Below are positions 44,895-59,169 of a stretch of 64,000 bases of DNA, piece after piece. The translations under genes and the position numbers were made by a program. A model generated the notes under the pieces. The model was not told where the DNA came from and did no database searches. It was given only the letters and a program-made list of their open reading frames with translations. The stretch is from Apricaphanius iberus (Eukaryota; Chordata; Actinopteri; Cyprinodontiformes; Aphaniidae): assembly GCA_028564705.1 (NCBI GenBank), contig JAPXFQ010000187.1:186001-250000 (forward strand). The letters are read 5' to 3'. Positions within the stretch are counted from its first letter, which is position 1. Every line of letters starts with the position of its first letter.

Positions 44895-45300
44895 ATGGCT
44901 GCAGCCAGATGCAATGTGTTGGACACTCTGGATGATTTGGAATTAACCAAACGATACCGACTAAATCGTTTATTGCAGATGTGGTGTGGGATGCAATCAT
45001 GTCTCCAACTAAATGTAACAACTCGATCAGTCCAGAAATTAAATATTTAACAAAACTAAGATATTTAGCCACAGGGAAAATGCAACTTTGCAACACAGAC
45101 GACTTGGGTATATCACAACCATCTATCAGCCGATCAATCCACCAAACTCTTAAAGCGCTGTGTCGACCAAACATTATCCAACAATTCATCCGTTTCCCAT
45201 TAGATATCCCGAACTGCATCGAATTAAAGCCAATTTCATGGCGATTGCAGGTATGCCGTGGGTCCACAAAGAAGGAAACGTGCACGTCTTCCAATTTATG
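44895..45300 (+). pseudogene. Harbinger transposase, N-terminal part only
   Basis: Starts ATG at 44895 (MAAARCNVLDTLDDLELTKRY), shifts frame near 44969, then reads DVVWDAIMSPTKCNNSI, LRYLATGKMQLC and DLGISQPSISRSIHQTL, the helix-turn-helix of HARBI1-type transposases, up to FPLDIPNC; a further shift gives NFMAIAGMP. It then stops at the deletion joint, before any catalytic aspartate. Not functional. Confidence 0.8.
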
Positions 45301-45309
45301 CAACATATG

Positions 45310-45557
45310 TAGGGATGCCTATATGACGGACATTGCCTACCTGTTGCAGCAGCATCCTTTTTATAAGCGCCGATCTCGAGCCTACACTGGGACTGTAAAG
45401 AATACCATCTCTTCTCACAGTCTTCTGACGTTTGAGAAACCGCTGGATAAGATGCATTTATGTTTCTGCTAATTTCCACCCATGCCTCCCTTTTCTTCTT
45501 ATTCGTAATCCCGACTCTGAATCGCCCTTTGAGGACCGTCCTCCTCTCCAGTACCAA
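45310..45557 (-). pseudogene. Harbinger-encoded Myb/SANT-like DNA-binding protein, fragment
   Basis: Reads VLKGRFRVGITNKKKREAW, EISRNINASYPAVSQTSEDC and EKRWYSLQSQCRLEIGAYKK on the - strand: the trihelix/Myb-SANT pattern (W...I...C..RW..L) of the second Harbinger protein. It is truncated by the internal deletion, and the open frame then runs on into reverse-strand transposase sequence down to 45186. Confidence 0.75.
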
Positions 45558-45735
45558 TTGTGCCAGTAGTAATAGTTGGTCCTGCGACCAATTGGGTTTC
45601 CTTTTTCTTTTCTCTACACTTATTTTCAGTTCACGAGGTGCTTGTCACGATAGTGGGGGGGTCTATTTAAGATGTGGCTGATATGCTCATTAGACAGCTA
45701 ATTGTTTACAGCCTACTTGCAATCACTCCCTTAAC

Positions 45736-45845
45736 ATGATGCATCCATCCATCCATTATCTATACCGCTTTCATCCAATTCACGGTCGTGTGGAGGGGGG
45801 GCTGGAGCTTATCCCAGCTATCAGCAGGCATTAGGCAGGGTAATA
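45736..45845 (-). repeat. SINE-like repeat 3' end, inside Harbinger
   Basis: CATCCATCCATCCATTATCT, TACCGCTTTCATCC, GGCTGGAGCTTATCCCAGCT, GCAGG: the tail half of the family at 15039, in reverse orientation. Confidence 0.6.
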
Positions 45846-46659
45846 TGATGCATTTCATGTTTTTTCGTTTTTAAACTTCACCCTCCTTGTAAGTAGGCTA
45901 TTGTGTGTAAGTTGTATGAAGTGTCAGTCTCGTGGCGGACAAAAAGATGTCATCGTGCAATATTTCTTCTATTTGCGCTGTTCATAATTATCGACATTGA
46001 AGTTTTCCATTTTCTGGTTTCACACGTGTCATTCAACAACCAATCACACTGCTGTCCGTCTATTTACTCATGCATAGGAAATGACGTTTTCCATAGCAAC
46101 GGGACGTCACTCTTAACTTACTTATAGGGATCTGTCCTACGTAAAAGTAGCTCTTAGTCCATTTGTGAATAGGTTTTAGATGACAACTCCTACGTAAGAC
46201 CTTTTAGCACGAGGTAGGAGTAACACCTAGCGGTAAGATACAAGTCTTTGTGAATACAGACCCTGACCATGTGGAAAGTAGCAGCTATGTCGGGGGTAAA
46301 GCAGTCGGTGGAGTAAGAGCTAGCATGGAGGAGAAGCTCTACAAGCTCTAGGTGAGTGTTTTACGTGCTTTAGCTAGTGCTAGCTCGCACAAGCTGCAGG
46401 ATGTTATATATGCGACTTCTGACTTCTGATTTATAGGCATTTTAATTGCGATATTTTACAATTAGATAAATTCCTAAACACTTGACAAACACAGTTGAAA
46501 TGTATATCGTTAGTTATCATTTAAATTGAGATATAACATACAGTATGTGTGATTCAGGACATAAGACAAAGCGGAAAAAATATATATTTTATCACTCCAC
46601 TGACTTCCATTCATTATTTTTTTGCTCAGGGGACCCATGGGCAAACCGGAAGGGGAAGA

Positions 46660-46735
46660 GACTTAGGCTATCCATTAGAACGGTATCGGCCCTGATACCC
46701 GATACATTTATCAGTATCGGTTGCATCCTTGGTGA
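46660..46735. repeat. hAT-like MITE fragment
   Basis: ACGGTATCGGCCCTGATACC, GATACATTTATCAGTATCGG and TTGCATCC resemble the right end of the element at 49825-51040. Only one end is present. Confidence 0.45.
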
Positions 46736-46787
46736 TAAGTATGCAGATCTACCCCTTCCAAAAAAAAGTTTTGTTCATTTGTGTCTG

Positions 46788-48093
<1,306 letters not shown>

Positions 48094-48099
48094 ACTCCT

Positions 48100-49824
48100 A
48101 GTTACGATTTAAATCAATGAAAATAAGAGTTGCTGTATGGCCAGAGTTCCCTGAGAGACCCCACATAAGTAGTTCATGCAAACTCTTTCTAAAGAGGTCC
48201 AAGTCAGGATTCAAAACCGAGGACCTTCTTCCTGCAGGATACAAATTTTATCAACTGGTGATTTATGCCACCTTTGGTTCCCATAATTTCTTTGTTTCTT
48301 TCCTCAGGATTTCCTTACTCCTCCTTCATGTGTGGCCGTTAGCTGTAACTACATATAACGAGGTCAGACAAGACTGCCAAAGACGTGTTTTGTTTCTAAT
48401 ATAGAAGTGCTCCTGGGAATCTGAAGGTCGCTCCATGTAAAATTTCTCTTGGAATACATTTTAGGAACTTACACCCGGGAGGAGAGTTGTTCACACACAC
48501 ACCATCTGACCTGGAGACCCCCCCAGGGGTCCGGGCAACAGTGCTGGCTCGTGAATATGAATGAAGTCGGCTTTCATGAAAGTATATGTCATCAACTTAG
48601 AGAGTTCATTAGCCAATTAAATGTAGGAATATGTGGTCACTAAATGGGCTTTATCTCTTCTGGGTTTTGCAGGCACCCTTAGGGAAATTAAGGTGAAAAA
48701 TGATTTACCCCTGAGGTCTCTGGTTCTCTTTGCCTTGTACTCTTTCGCTGCCTCCTGAAATGCACCTGTTAAATCTGAGGTCCATGGAAACAGCTCTTTT
48801 TTTGGGCCTGAAATACTGCATATCCATAATCCCTTGCCAACTCATCCATATATAGGGCCACTGAAAAATGGGAAAACATTCCCTTGTGAGAATTTGCCTG
48901 TTAGATGGATGTGAAGATATTTAGGATTGTTGGATAATAGAAAATCTAAAATAGCACTGCGCTTAGAAAAGGGAGCAAAATGGGTCCTGTTTGTCTTGTG
49001 AGTCTCCTACTTCATTGAATTTCCCACTGTCCCTAAAATACACCTTCACCATGAATTTTCAAGGCTGACTGCTCAGGTACAACAGAGATATGCTGCCTAT
49101 CATATGATGCGGGTTTCATTTGTTCTCTGAACAGGATGGGGAGGCACTCCAGAGACAGAGAAGCAGCAGAAAAAGAGGAGGAGTGACAGAAAATGCCTCA
49201 GAGTGTGGAACATTTTTGGCAGACAAGTGTCTGTTGTAGCTCCCTTTTCATCCAGATGTCAGGGCTGTGGGATTGCAAATTATGGCTGTAAATTTTATAC
49301 AACTGCCTCACGCTTGATTACCCTCAATCTGAGTTTTTGCTCTGCCTTTTATATTGCTGCAGCTTCTGCCTCTTTTCATTCCATTTATTTTGCTTTATTT
49401 ATCTCTTTCTATTCTGGCTGTTAATGCACATTTCCCCATTTCCTTCTCCGTGGTTTTCTCTTTTCTTTCCGTTGTTGAAAGTATTTAATCTACTAACAAA
49501 TCTCAGATAAAAACAAATAACTAGAATTTACCCAATAAACCTCTTCAAACAATTTGCATACATTTTATTCTGGTACATTTTAATGAATGTTTCTCTAAAG
49601 AAGTATTACGAGTTTAAAAGCTAAAAAATACCTGAAAACATTTTTTAAATTCCAACTACGTTTTTGATAAAACCTGCTGAAATACACCCTTACAGCAAAG
49701 CAAATATTCCTTGTACTGTATGCCACTTAATGTGTGCCAATGTATTCACGACACAAAGTTTGTGTTATTCTGTACAACTGAATTCAAACTCCTGACTCAT
49801 ATTAAGAATCTATAACGTTAGTTG
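48100..49824. other. Non-coding stretch
   Basis: 48150-48240 may be a weak SINE-like fragment in reverse orientation (GAGGTCCAAGTCAGGATTCA, GAGGACCTTCTTCCTGC). Otherwise nothing recognised. Confidence 0.35.
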
Positions 49825-49866
49825 TAGGGATGCAACAATACCACTTTCTTAAAACCAATATGATAC

Positions 49867-50759
49867 AGATCTTGGCAGATCTTTCAGCTATCAGGCTCCC
49901 CTCCTATGGAACAGGCTCCCAGGGTTGGTTCGTGAAGCAGACAATTTGTATATCTTTAAAACTAGGCTTAAAACTTTTCTCTTTGACAAAGCTTACAGTT
50001 AGAGATAGGTTAATAGGCAGTTAGAGACAGGTTAGACAGGTAGCTAGGAAGAGATAGGTTAATGTTAGTAGCTAGGTAGTGTCAAAAGCTAGGAAGGGAT
50101 ATGAAGAGGTAGAGTAGCTAGGTAGAGATAGGTTAATGTAAGCCAGGTAGAGAGTGTTAGTAGCTAGGTCTCCTAGTAGCTAGGAGACAGGTTAATGTTA
50201 GTAGCTATGCTGCTTTAGGCTAGGCTGTTGGAGGACATTATTAGGGTCTGTTCCTACTTTCTCTCCTACTTCTCCCCAACTGCATGATGTGCTGTCAATT
50301 CAAGCGCTAACCTGTTTTCTCTTAGTCTCTTCCTACAGTAGGTGCTCCTGACCCGCCCTGCTTGACGACCCTGACTAAGATGGCATTGCAGTGACGGAAA
50401 GTTCTCCACGTCCTGCAACAAACTTCTGCATCAGTTCTGTTGCTCTTTCTGTGTCTCTGTTCTCTGTCTCTGTTCTGTATTCTCCAAACCACAGACGGTC
50501 TCGGCAGATGACCGCTTGTGCTGAGCCTGGTTCTGCCGGAGGTTTCTTCCTGTTAAAAGGGAGTTTTTCCTTTCCACTGTCGCTTCGTGCTTGCTCAGTG
50601 TGAGGGATTCCTGAGAATTACACGACGCAATTTTCTGTGGTTCTCTAATTTCTAAATTAAACATTGTATTGTAATAACTCTTCTGGTAAAGTGCCTTGAG
50701 ATGACATCTGTTGTGAAACGGCGGTATATAAATAAACTGAATTGAATTGAATTGAAAAC
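49867..50759 (+). mobile_element. L2-like LINE 3' end nested in the hAT-like element
   Basis: Starts in the last codons of the LINE protein (RLPSYGTGSQGWF with frame changes; LKLGLKLFSLTK), followed by a 3' UTR with a tandem-repeat expansion (49990-50225), the conserved block CTGAGCCTGGTTCTGCCGGA, GTTTCTTCCTGTTAAAAGGG, and the tail GGCGGTATATAAATAAACTG plus (AATTG)n. Flanked by TGATAC at 49861-49866 and 50760-50765. Confidence 0.85.
49990..50225 (+). repeat. Imperfect tandem repeat in the LINE 3' UTR
   Basis: Repeated variants of AGATAGGTTAATGTTAGTAG and CTAGGTAG, about eight irregular units of 20-30 bases. The same segment is contracted in the copy at 36880-37573 (one or two units near 37400-37450). 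Confidence 0.75.
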
Positions 50760-51511
50760 TGATACCGATACTTGGGTTTAAGTACTTGCCGATACTGAGT
50801 ACCAATACTGATACTTCTACCACAGAAAAAAATTGCAATGAATTTCTCTGCTTGTTACAACAAATGATGGTGAATTAGAAAAAAAAAATGTCAACAAAAC
50901 AAAAATTCAAAGTGAAAAAGAAACATTTTCTGTAAAATTATTGCAGAGTTTCCACATTTTAAGTATCAGTTCATGATACAGTACATAAGAACAGTAGAGC
51001 ACCGATACCCAGTACCAGTATCGGTATCAGTGCATCTTTAGTTAGTTGGACAATCTGGAAATAAAATATGCATTTCCGTGGTTCATGACGGGGACTACGG
51101 TGGACTTGAAGGGCCAGATTACATTTTCTAGTGCCAACTTTGTATACTGCAGAGACCTGAAAAATTTGAAATTTTGTTTGCCAAATTTTGCCAAAAAATT
51201 ACTAAGTAGATAGGTGTATGGTGGGTCCAGACAAACCAGCTCACCTCACCATGCCTCCAACCTATATCATCAATTGAGCAAAGACCAGTGGGAAGACAGC
51301 TTTGCAAATATGATCCTAGGCACGTTAATTATACATAAAGAGCGAGGTGTTATGTAATGTGTGAACAAGGAACCATTTGGGAACCCGCACCCTGATTCAT
51401 TAAATCACAGGCCACATAATTAAGTACTTGACTTGTGTTTAGTGTATTTAACATTGGAATTGTTTGACATTTTATGATCGCTGTGTTGGCATGTCCCAAT
51501 GCTGATTTAAA

Positions 51512-51600
51512 GCAAGGCAGGGCAACTTTATTTGTATAGCACACACTTTCAACAAAAAGGCAATTTAAGGTGATTTAGGTGATTAGGGTATAAAATAAAA
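51512..51600 (-). mobile_element. LINE/SINE tail repeat
   Basis: AAGCAAGGCAGGGCAACTTT, ATTTGTATAGCACACACTTT and CAAAAAGGCAATTTAAGGTG; same family as the insertion at 33148. The left side is the 3' end; the 5' border is not clear. Confidence 0.6.
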
Positions 51601-52738
51601 GCAGCAATGATCCAATAGTAAAAGCCTACAAAAAGATTAGAGATACATGTGACACATTTAAACATATGACATTCCCAATTTATATCTATCACTTCCTTAA
51701 ATGCAACTCTAATTGAGGTGATATTGGTAGAAAAAAGGGTTTTGCCTGCGGTTAACATATAAGTTATGATTATTTTATTTTCTTTACTACTAGTTTCAGC
51801 TTTGCCGTCCACCTCTAAAAATTATGGTTTGTAGATGCTCCGAGTCATTTTCTAGCTAAAATGTAGGAGGCTTAGGCAGTTGCAGATGGAATGCTCTTTT
51901 TGTCTGAGTTGTATTCCAGGATATGAGTCCTTTAGAGAATTAAAAGATGTTTAATAAAAGTTGTTAATTCAGCATGTTGTTTACCAAAAACAACATATAA
52001 AGAACATAACGTTTTTAGTTCATCTCGAATGAAACCTTGCTTCTTTTTTCTTCTCTTTGCAAGCTGCTCCAAAAGGTGGCCGCACACTTTTGCTCAGCGC
52101 GAATTCAACACATCATCATGACATCGCCCTCTGTTGCACCAAGGAGTGATTACGGCGTCAGATTACATTCTTTAACATTCCAAACAAAACAGGCATAAAA
52201 ACAGTTTGAAGAGAGGCTTGTATTATGGTTTGGAAAGGAAGCAAGAATTTTCTTGCAAAGTCTTTTATACTTTTGCAAAACTCTCTCTTTTTTCTCATAA
52301 CACTTAAGCCCCTTTCAAACAGGCCATGAAAACTGTAATTTTCCGGATTTCATCTTTTTGACCTTTGGATCTGAAAGCAAACTTCCGTCCCCTGTGAGGC
52401 TAACTTTTACCGGTTTATTGTTGCCTGATCCCCTAGTAACAATATGGCCTATATATTCACTTCAATTTGGCCTACATGTGGCATATATACACATGCGGGA
52501 TATATATTATCATAGATAATGATAATATATAATCCTGCAGCCATGTTAATTCACATTCAACTCTGCAAAAAGAGGAAACCAAATCCTGAGGCCCCCCAAA
52601 CGAATCGTCTCAACACTGCTGGGCACTGATTTCTCCCTCCTGTCCATCTTCAGTTAAATTAAGAATTAAAAATTTAACATGAGGATTTTTTGAAAATAAA
52701 GTCACTGTTAGAATTTAACCATTAGGCATACCTAACAT
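51601..52738. other. Non-coding stretch, nothing certain
   Basis: 52309-52440 (GCCCCTTTCAAACAGGCC) may be another MITE. No exon. Confidence 0.35.
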
Positions 52739-52848
52739 TAGGGCTGCACAATATATCTTAAACAAAAAATATTGCAAGGTACTTCCTGGGAGGTAGTAAT
52801 CTGTTCCAGATACCCACACTTGACCCAGCTAACAATTGCAAATATGTC

Positions 52849-53838
52849 AAAGACCCACTCCGATCATCTTTTGATGTTCTCAGTGGTCTTTAAGTTATTA
52901 TTATGCTGTTTTAAAGTCACAAAACCTGTGCCAGTTTCTAGGACGTAGAAAGAGCAGAGCAGTAGTAGCTCGTTAGCACTTCGCTACTGTGTTGTGGGTG
53001 GAGACGGTGGCACGGAGGACCCCCGTTGCATTGAGCTCTCTGTTTATGTTAGCTCTTCCGCTAGCTTACAGCCCCTCAAATGACCAGTGCAATATCTGAG
53101 CTATCCAGCCAGATGCCAGCTATGACAAGGAACATGAAGACGTTCATAGATCTAGTCATGTATTAGTGGATGCATCAGAATGGTATTGTGCCATATTTGG
53201 AAATGTAGCCGAAGGAAATGATGAGGACTAAACCTTTTATAGGCTTATTGATGCTGTTCATGAACTTTTTTTAATGTGCTTTATTATTGTGTTGGACAAA
53301 CCACTTTATTGGAGGACTTTAATCGGGACCTTATGGATGTAAAAAGATGGTTTTTATTCAAGATGGATCAGTTTTGTCCTGTTTATTGGACTACAATGGG
53401 GTAAGTTTCACATTTTATCTCATTCGGATGTGTGTAGGTGTGTGTGTGTGTGTGTGTGTTTTTGTTGGTAATAGTGGTCGCTATGTTTACAGTTATAATA
53501 GTATCCGTCACTGGTGTATATATATTTGAATCACTATACACTTAGCTGCAACACAGGTTTTGATTCACCATCACCTTCTGTACTCCTTAAAGCCTGACCG
53601 GGTGGTTTGAGTGGAGGAGCAACTTGTGGCCCAGCTAATGCCATTCCTGCGTCACAAAAGCAGTTTGTTTTAAGTAGCGTTTTAGTGTCTGCTACAGCTA
53701 CAAAGATATTTGAATGCAGAAATACTAAGAAATGCAATTTTAATCAGAATTTTCTTAAGATATGTCCCTAGCATTAGAAAAATACCACAAAAACAGGTTA
53801 ACAAAACGAAAACCCGATTTTCATTGGAGTGGGTCTTT
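52849..53838. mobile_element. Inner MITE with AAAGACCCACTCC ends
   Basis: AAAGACCCACTCC at 52849-52861 is exactly inverted at 53826-53838 (GGAGTGGGTCTTT). This terminal motif is common among teleost MITEs. Contains a (GT)n run at 53428-53459 and only short frames. Confidence 0.65.
53428..53459. repeat. (GT)n microsatellite
   Basis: About thirteen GT units, one interruption. Confidence 0.95.
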
Positions 53839-53969
53839 AAAGGTCAGAGGGAGTATTGGAAAAACAGATGACTGAGGGAATTTGAATTGATCATAATTGA
53901 TATTGTAATTTCAATATTTACTAATAACATTATCAATGGATGTTTTGTAATCTTGTACAGCCCTATTGG

Positions 53970-56900
53970 TCATTGTATTTACAAAGTATTCCAGTGAGCT
54001 ATTCACCTAGTGTTATCTATAGTATGTTTATGCTACACATAGACCTCATTTGAACACGAGATGTTATTTAGTTTTCCTTAGATGTAGCTATTAAATAGAT
54101 GTTTAGATACAGCAAAACTGCTAGCTTAAAATAGGATTTAAAATTGAGGAGCCTTTATATTTTGCATAAACATAAAAAAAAAATTACACATCATAAAAAA
54201 AGGAAATCAGACAAATTTTTAATTCAGTAAAAATAAACTAACTTAATCTTTTTTTTAATTTGGAAAAGTACATTAATAATAATTTTGTGTGGGAAAAGAC
54301 CTCATATTTTGGCTTATTTAACAGGTAAAATTTTAGAAAATATTGGTATAATATCAGAGTTGAAGTTCAGTTAATCTTTCTATAAAGGAAAAATGATAGG
54401 TGTACAGCATGAATTGCAGTTTTCAACCAGAACTACACTCTCATGCAATGATAGCAGCTGCAGTTCTGATAAAAATCTGTCATTTTATTGCAGTGATGAA
54501 AATCCTAACTTGCACACATGAACAGTCCTGGACTCAAATAGTTTGCTCATGTTGTAGTCTATGGACATTTGTAGATCATCTAGGAAAAATAATGTTTTTA
54601 CATTGTTGTTTTTTTGTCCATCTGGGCTAATATAAGTTCTTGTTCAGACTCTAATAGATGTTTGAGAACCATCCAAAAGAACTTGTAGACCCAAAATAGT
54701 CTATATCTGTTTTATCCTAGACATTGATGGACTATTTAGGCATTGATTAGATTAATTTCTAATAAATTAGGGTCAATGGCATGGTTGATTAAACTCTGAA
54801 CAATCTAATTCAAATTCAAATTTTTTAATCCCAAACTCTGTTTAAAGGTTCAACCTTTGCTGCCTACAAGGGAAGAAAGCCAGATATTTCTCTGAGACTA
54901 TGGTGAGATCTTATGGTGCACGTCGTCATCTAATCTTAATGCTTTAATATTTCATGCAGTTCAAGGCCTCCTTTGTAATCTGCCACTGCAGCACTTTTCT
55001 GGACAGTATTTGAATTATGTGCCTGCAAGCCATTCTCTGATTCAGGCAGGAAGCAGTCGTCCTCATGAAAAGAAATGGGGGTCACTTGTCATAATGGTGG
55101 AACACTTCTCTGCTAAATGGATGCTAAGATTAGCTCTTCTGAGAAAAGGATGAGTCACTATAATCTCCGTGCAAAGTAAAGGAAGCGGCCGTTCGACATT
55201 TAAGTGGACAACGCTGTGATTCCAGCAACAATAGAGCACAAGCTCCTGAGGGAGGTGGAAGGAACGTGAATGGCATGTCACAGAGGAAATATTTTTTTCC
55301 CCCACTGCATATTTTAATCGGATTTTCCCCAATTTTTCTGCCCTTCTTCTTTTTGCTTTTCAAAGATGCATTAACCGCTCCTCCATGAAATGTTAATTGC
55401 ATTGATGCGAGTAAGAAAACACGAGAGGAAGCTGCGGAGACACGGCAGCTGTTTCAGGACCGTTGAGTCACTTTCCCTGGGAACCGGCTTGACGAGCAAA
55501 CACATACTTCCTGCTCTGGCCGTATGCTTGGCTTGCTGCCACGCTGCAATTTAACTCCCTGGCTAAAAACATGTCCAAAAAAAAAAAACCAGTGTGCGTC
55601 TTTTCGAAGGATGGTTATACTAATGGCATGAGCCTGACATATATAAATATGGGGGAAAAATCAACATGAAACACCGTACAATTGTTTGGCCCTGTTTTTT
55701 CTCAACAGATGACATAGTTGTAATTAATTAAGTTTTAGGAATCTGGAACTTCTTCCCCCATCCACAGACAGTGGAGTTACATGAAAGCTCTAAGATGTTT
55801 GTGCACTAATTATTTTTTAGTGCCAGCTTGCTTCTTTCCCTGGGCTTTTAGTTTTGAAGCATAGAGAATTGATAAAAACCCAACTCTGCGATTCTGAAAT
55901 GCATTTAAACTAAATTCAGCCTACTCCCAAAGCCCAAAATCATACATGTTAGAGTAATAAGAGATCTTAGTATGTGGATGCTTGCTGTTCTTGTGTGTCT
56001 TTGTGTTGTCATTTGTAAGGACTGGCAATCTGTTCAGGGTGTTTTCTGTTTGCTACCTGTTGATTGCTGACGAGTTGGTGTCTTACACTCTTTCCTTTTA
56101 AAATTAAATAAGTTTCCTTTATCAGATTTGCTGAATTTTTGTTTACATACAAGTCTGAACACACCTGTGGAAATTACATTTTTTAAATAATTTTTTTTAA
56201 ACGAAGAAAAAACAAAGTAAAGTAAAAAAAGTAAAAAATAAAAGAGCTCGAATAATAAACAGATCAAATATGTGTATGCAGCGTATGTTCAAACTAATAG
56301 TTTGTCGAAGCATGTTTCGATTCAGTTTCAGAATTAAGGGGTTGCTAGCCACACACCTGACCTAACACCAATTACAAAGATATTTCAAGGTAAAGCTACT
56401 GCAATTAAGTAGAACTATGCTATCATCTGCTTATCTGCATATTTTAGCTAAAGCTATCAGTCAAAATTATACATTACTATATGTAATATATCAAATATAC
56501 AATATATTCCATCCATCCAGGGGGCTGGATCCTATTTCCAGAGGTCATCAGGCAAGATACAGGTTACAGCCTGGACAGGTCGCCATCACAGGTGTTATAC
56601 CTCACACATTATACTAGATATTGGACTTTTGAGTGACATTTATGGAAAATTTAAAATGTTGATGTTACATATCATAAGTCGGGGAGCTCAGTAGACCTTT
56701 ACTGCAGTAGTTTCTTATGCAAATTAAATAAACATTGAACAGTTTCCATTCGAAATTCTAATTAAGTGCATTTCACACATTGTATGTTTTTTAATTGCAC
56801 TGTAAGAAATCAAAACTCTTTATTAGCATTACAACAATCAAGCACTTTTCATAATTGCTGACCTGCGGAGGTACATGCAGAGATACAATCAGCAATCAAG

Positions 56901-57330
56901 AGGCATGCAAAGGCAATGGTCAGAAGGCAGAAAACAGGTCAGATACATGATCAGGAACTCAGACTGGGAGGGTATGACAAGGGCTTGATGACAAACGATC
57001 TCTGACATTATTTCTTTATTCAGTTATACAAAGTTCTAAATACAAGTCAGCTTTACCCCAAAATCTCCTCCGGAGAGCTGAAGAGGGATTTTGATTTTCA
57101 GCATCACCATGAGTCCCAGAATGCTTTAAAAAATACAACAAAAAAGGCTAAATGGGTAGGAAATGTACGTTTTTGAATAAGAATCCACAACTTAATTTTG
57201 TCACAAGAAGGATGTGGACAGGACATGTCCACACAATTGAATGGACTTTGAGAACCTTGCAAAACAGATTTGGCGTATAACATCCAGTCATTTCTCAGGA
57301 TGCTGACAGACGCCTTCCTCTGATGTAGGC
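53970..57330. other. Mostly non-coding stretch with two SINE-like fragments
   Basis: No exon recognised. Fragments of the SINE-like family at 55990-56062 (+; GACTGGCAATCTGTTCAGGG) and 56507-56600 (-; CCATCCATCCAGGGGGCTGG, GCCTGGACAGGTCGCCATCA). A9 run near 55581. Confidence 0.45.
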
Positions 57331-57490
57331 TCACTTTTTATTTATATAGTGCCATTTCACAAAAAATGTCATCTCACTTTACAACAAAAGTAATTTCAAC
57401 ACAATTATACAAACATTCCAATCAGTTAAGTTTTCTATGTAAGGAATCCCAGCAGATTGCATTGAGTCATCGACTCATTGCTCAAGTTTA
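57331..57490 (-). mobile_element. L2-like LINE 3' tail fragment
   Basis: TTTATTTATATAGTGCCATT, CAAAAAATGTCATCTCAC and GGAATCCCAGCAGATTGC: the same 3' UTR block as 31785 and 36880, in a short copy. Confidence 0.65.
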
Positions 57491-57643
57491 ATACAAAGGT
57501 GCTTCAAATTAAAATTTCAACGATAATTTCTACAGTGGTCCAATTTTAGAGATGTAAACTGTTAAAACAAAAGCTAGAAGTAGGTAAGGAAATGGGCAAC
57601 CACAACTCTTTTCCTAGCTGCTTCATGGTCTAAAATTATAGAT

Positions 57644-59163
<1,520 letters not shown>

Positions 59164-59169
59164 TATACA

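Larger units (their letters stand above)
44634..46264. mobile_element. PIF/Harbinger transposon, internally deleted
   Basis: The right end, read on the reverse strand, is GGGTCTGTATTCACAAAGAC. The left side has GGGTC at 44634 and, after a short extra stretch, GTATTCC ... CTTAGGGCTAAAAGTAGGTCC, similar to fish Harbinger ends. A CAG precedes the left end and a CTG follows the right end, in line with CWG targets. It contains remnants of both genes of this superfamily: the transposase N-terminus (+) and a Myb/SANT-like protein (-), but no DDE catalytic domain. A SINE-like fragment sits at 45736-45845. Confidence 0.75.
49825..51040. mobile_element. hAT-like element with perfect 8-bp TSD, host of a LINE
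   Basis: Left end TAGGGATGCAACAATACCAC; reverse strand of the right end TAAAGATGCACTGATACCG. Flanked on both sides by GTTAGTTG (49817-49824 and 51041-51048). The element proper is about 320 bp (49825-49866 and 50760-51040); the rest is a nested LINE. Its GATAC-rich body (GATACCGATAC, GAGTACCAATACTG) is known from a common fish MITE. Confidence 0.9.
52739..53965. mobile_element. Outer inverted-repeat element (hAT-like?)
   Basis: Left end TAGGGCTGCACAATATATC; reverse strand of the right end TAGGGCTGTACAAGATTAC. Flanking octamers CCTAACAT and TTGGTCAT agree only weakly, so the target duplication is not proven. Interrupted by a second inverted-repeat element. Confidence 0.6.

Noticed and set aside
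44981..45472. 163-codon frame as a functional Harbinger transposase
   Set aside because: The frame leaves the transposase near 45240, crosses the deletion joint into antisense of the Myb-like gene, and has no catalytic domain.
49990..50225. CRISPR-like array
   Set aside because: Units are irregular, without unique spacers, and lie in a LINE 3' UTR of a eukaryote.
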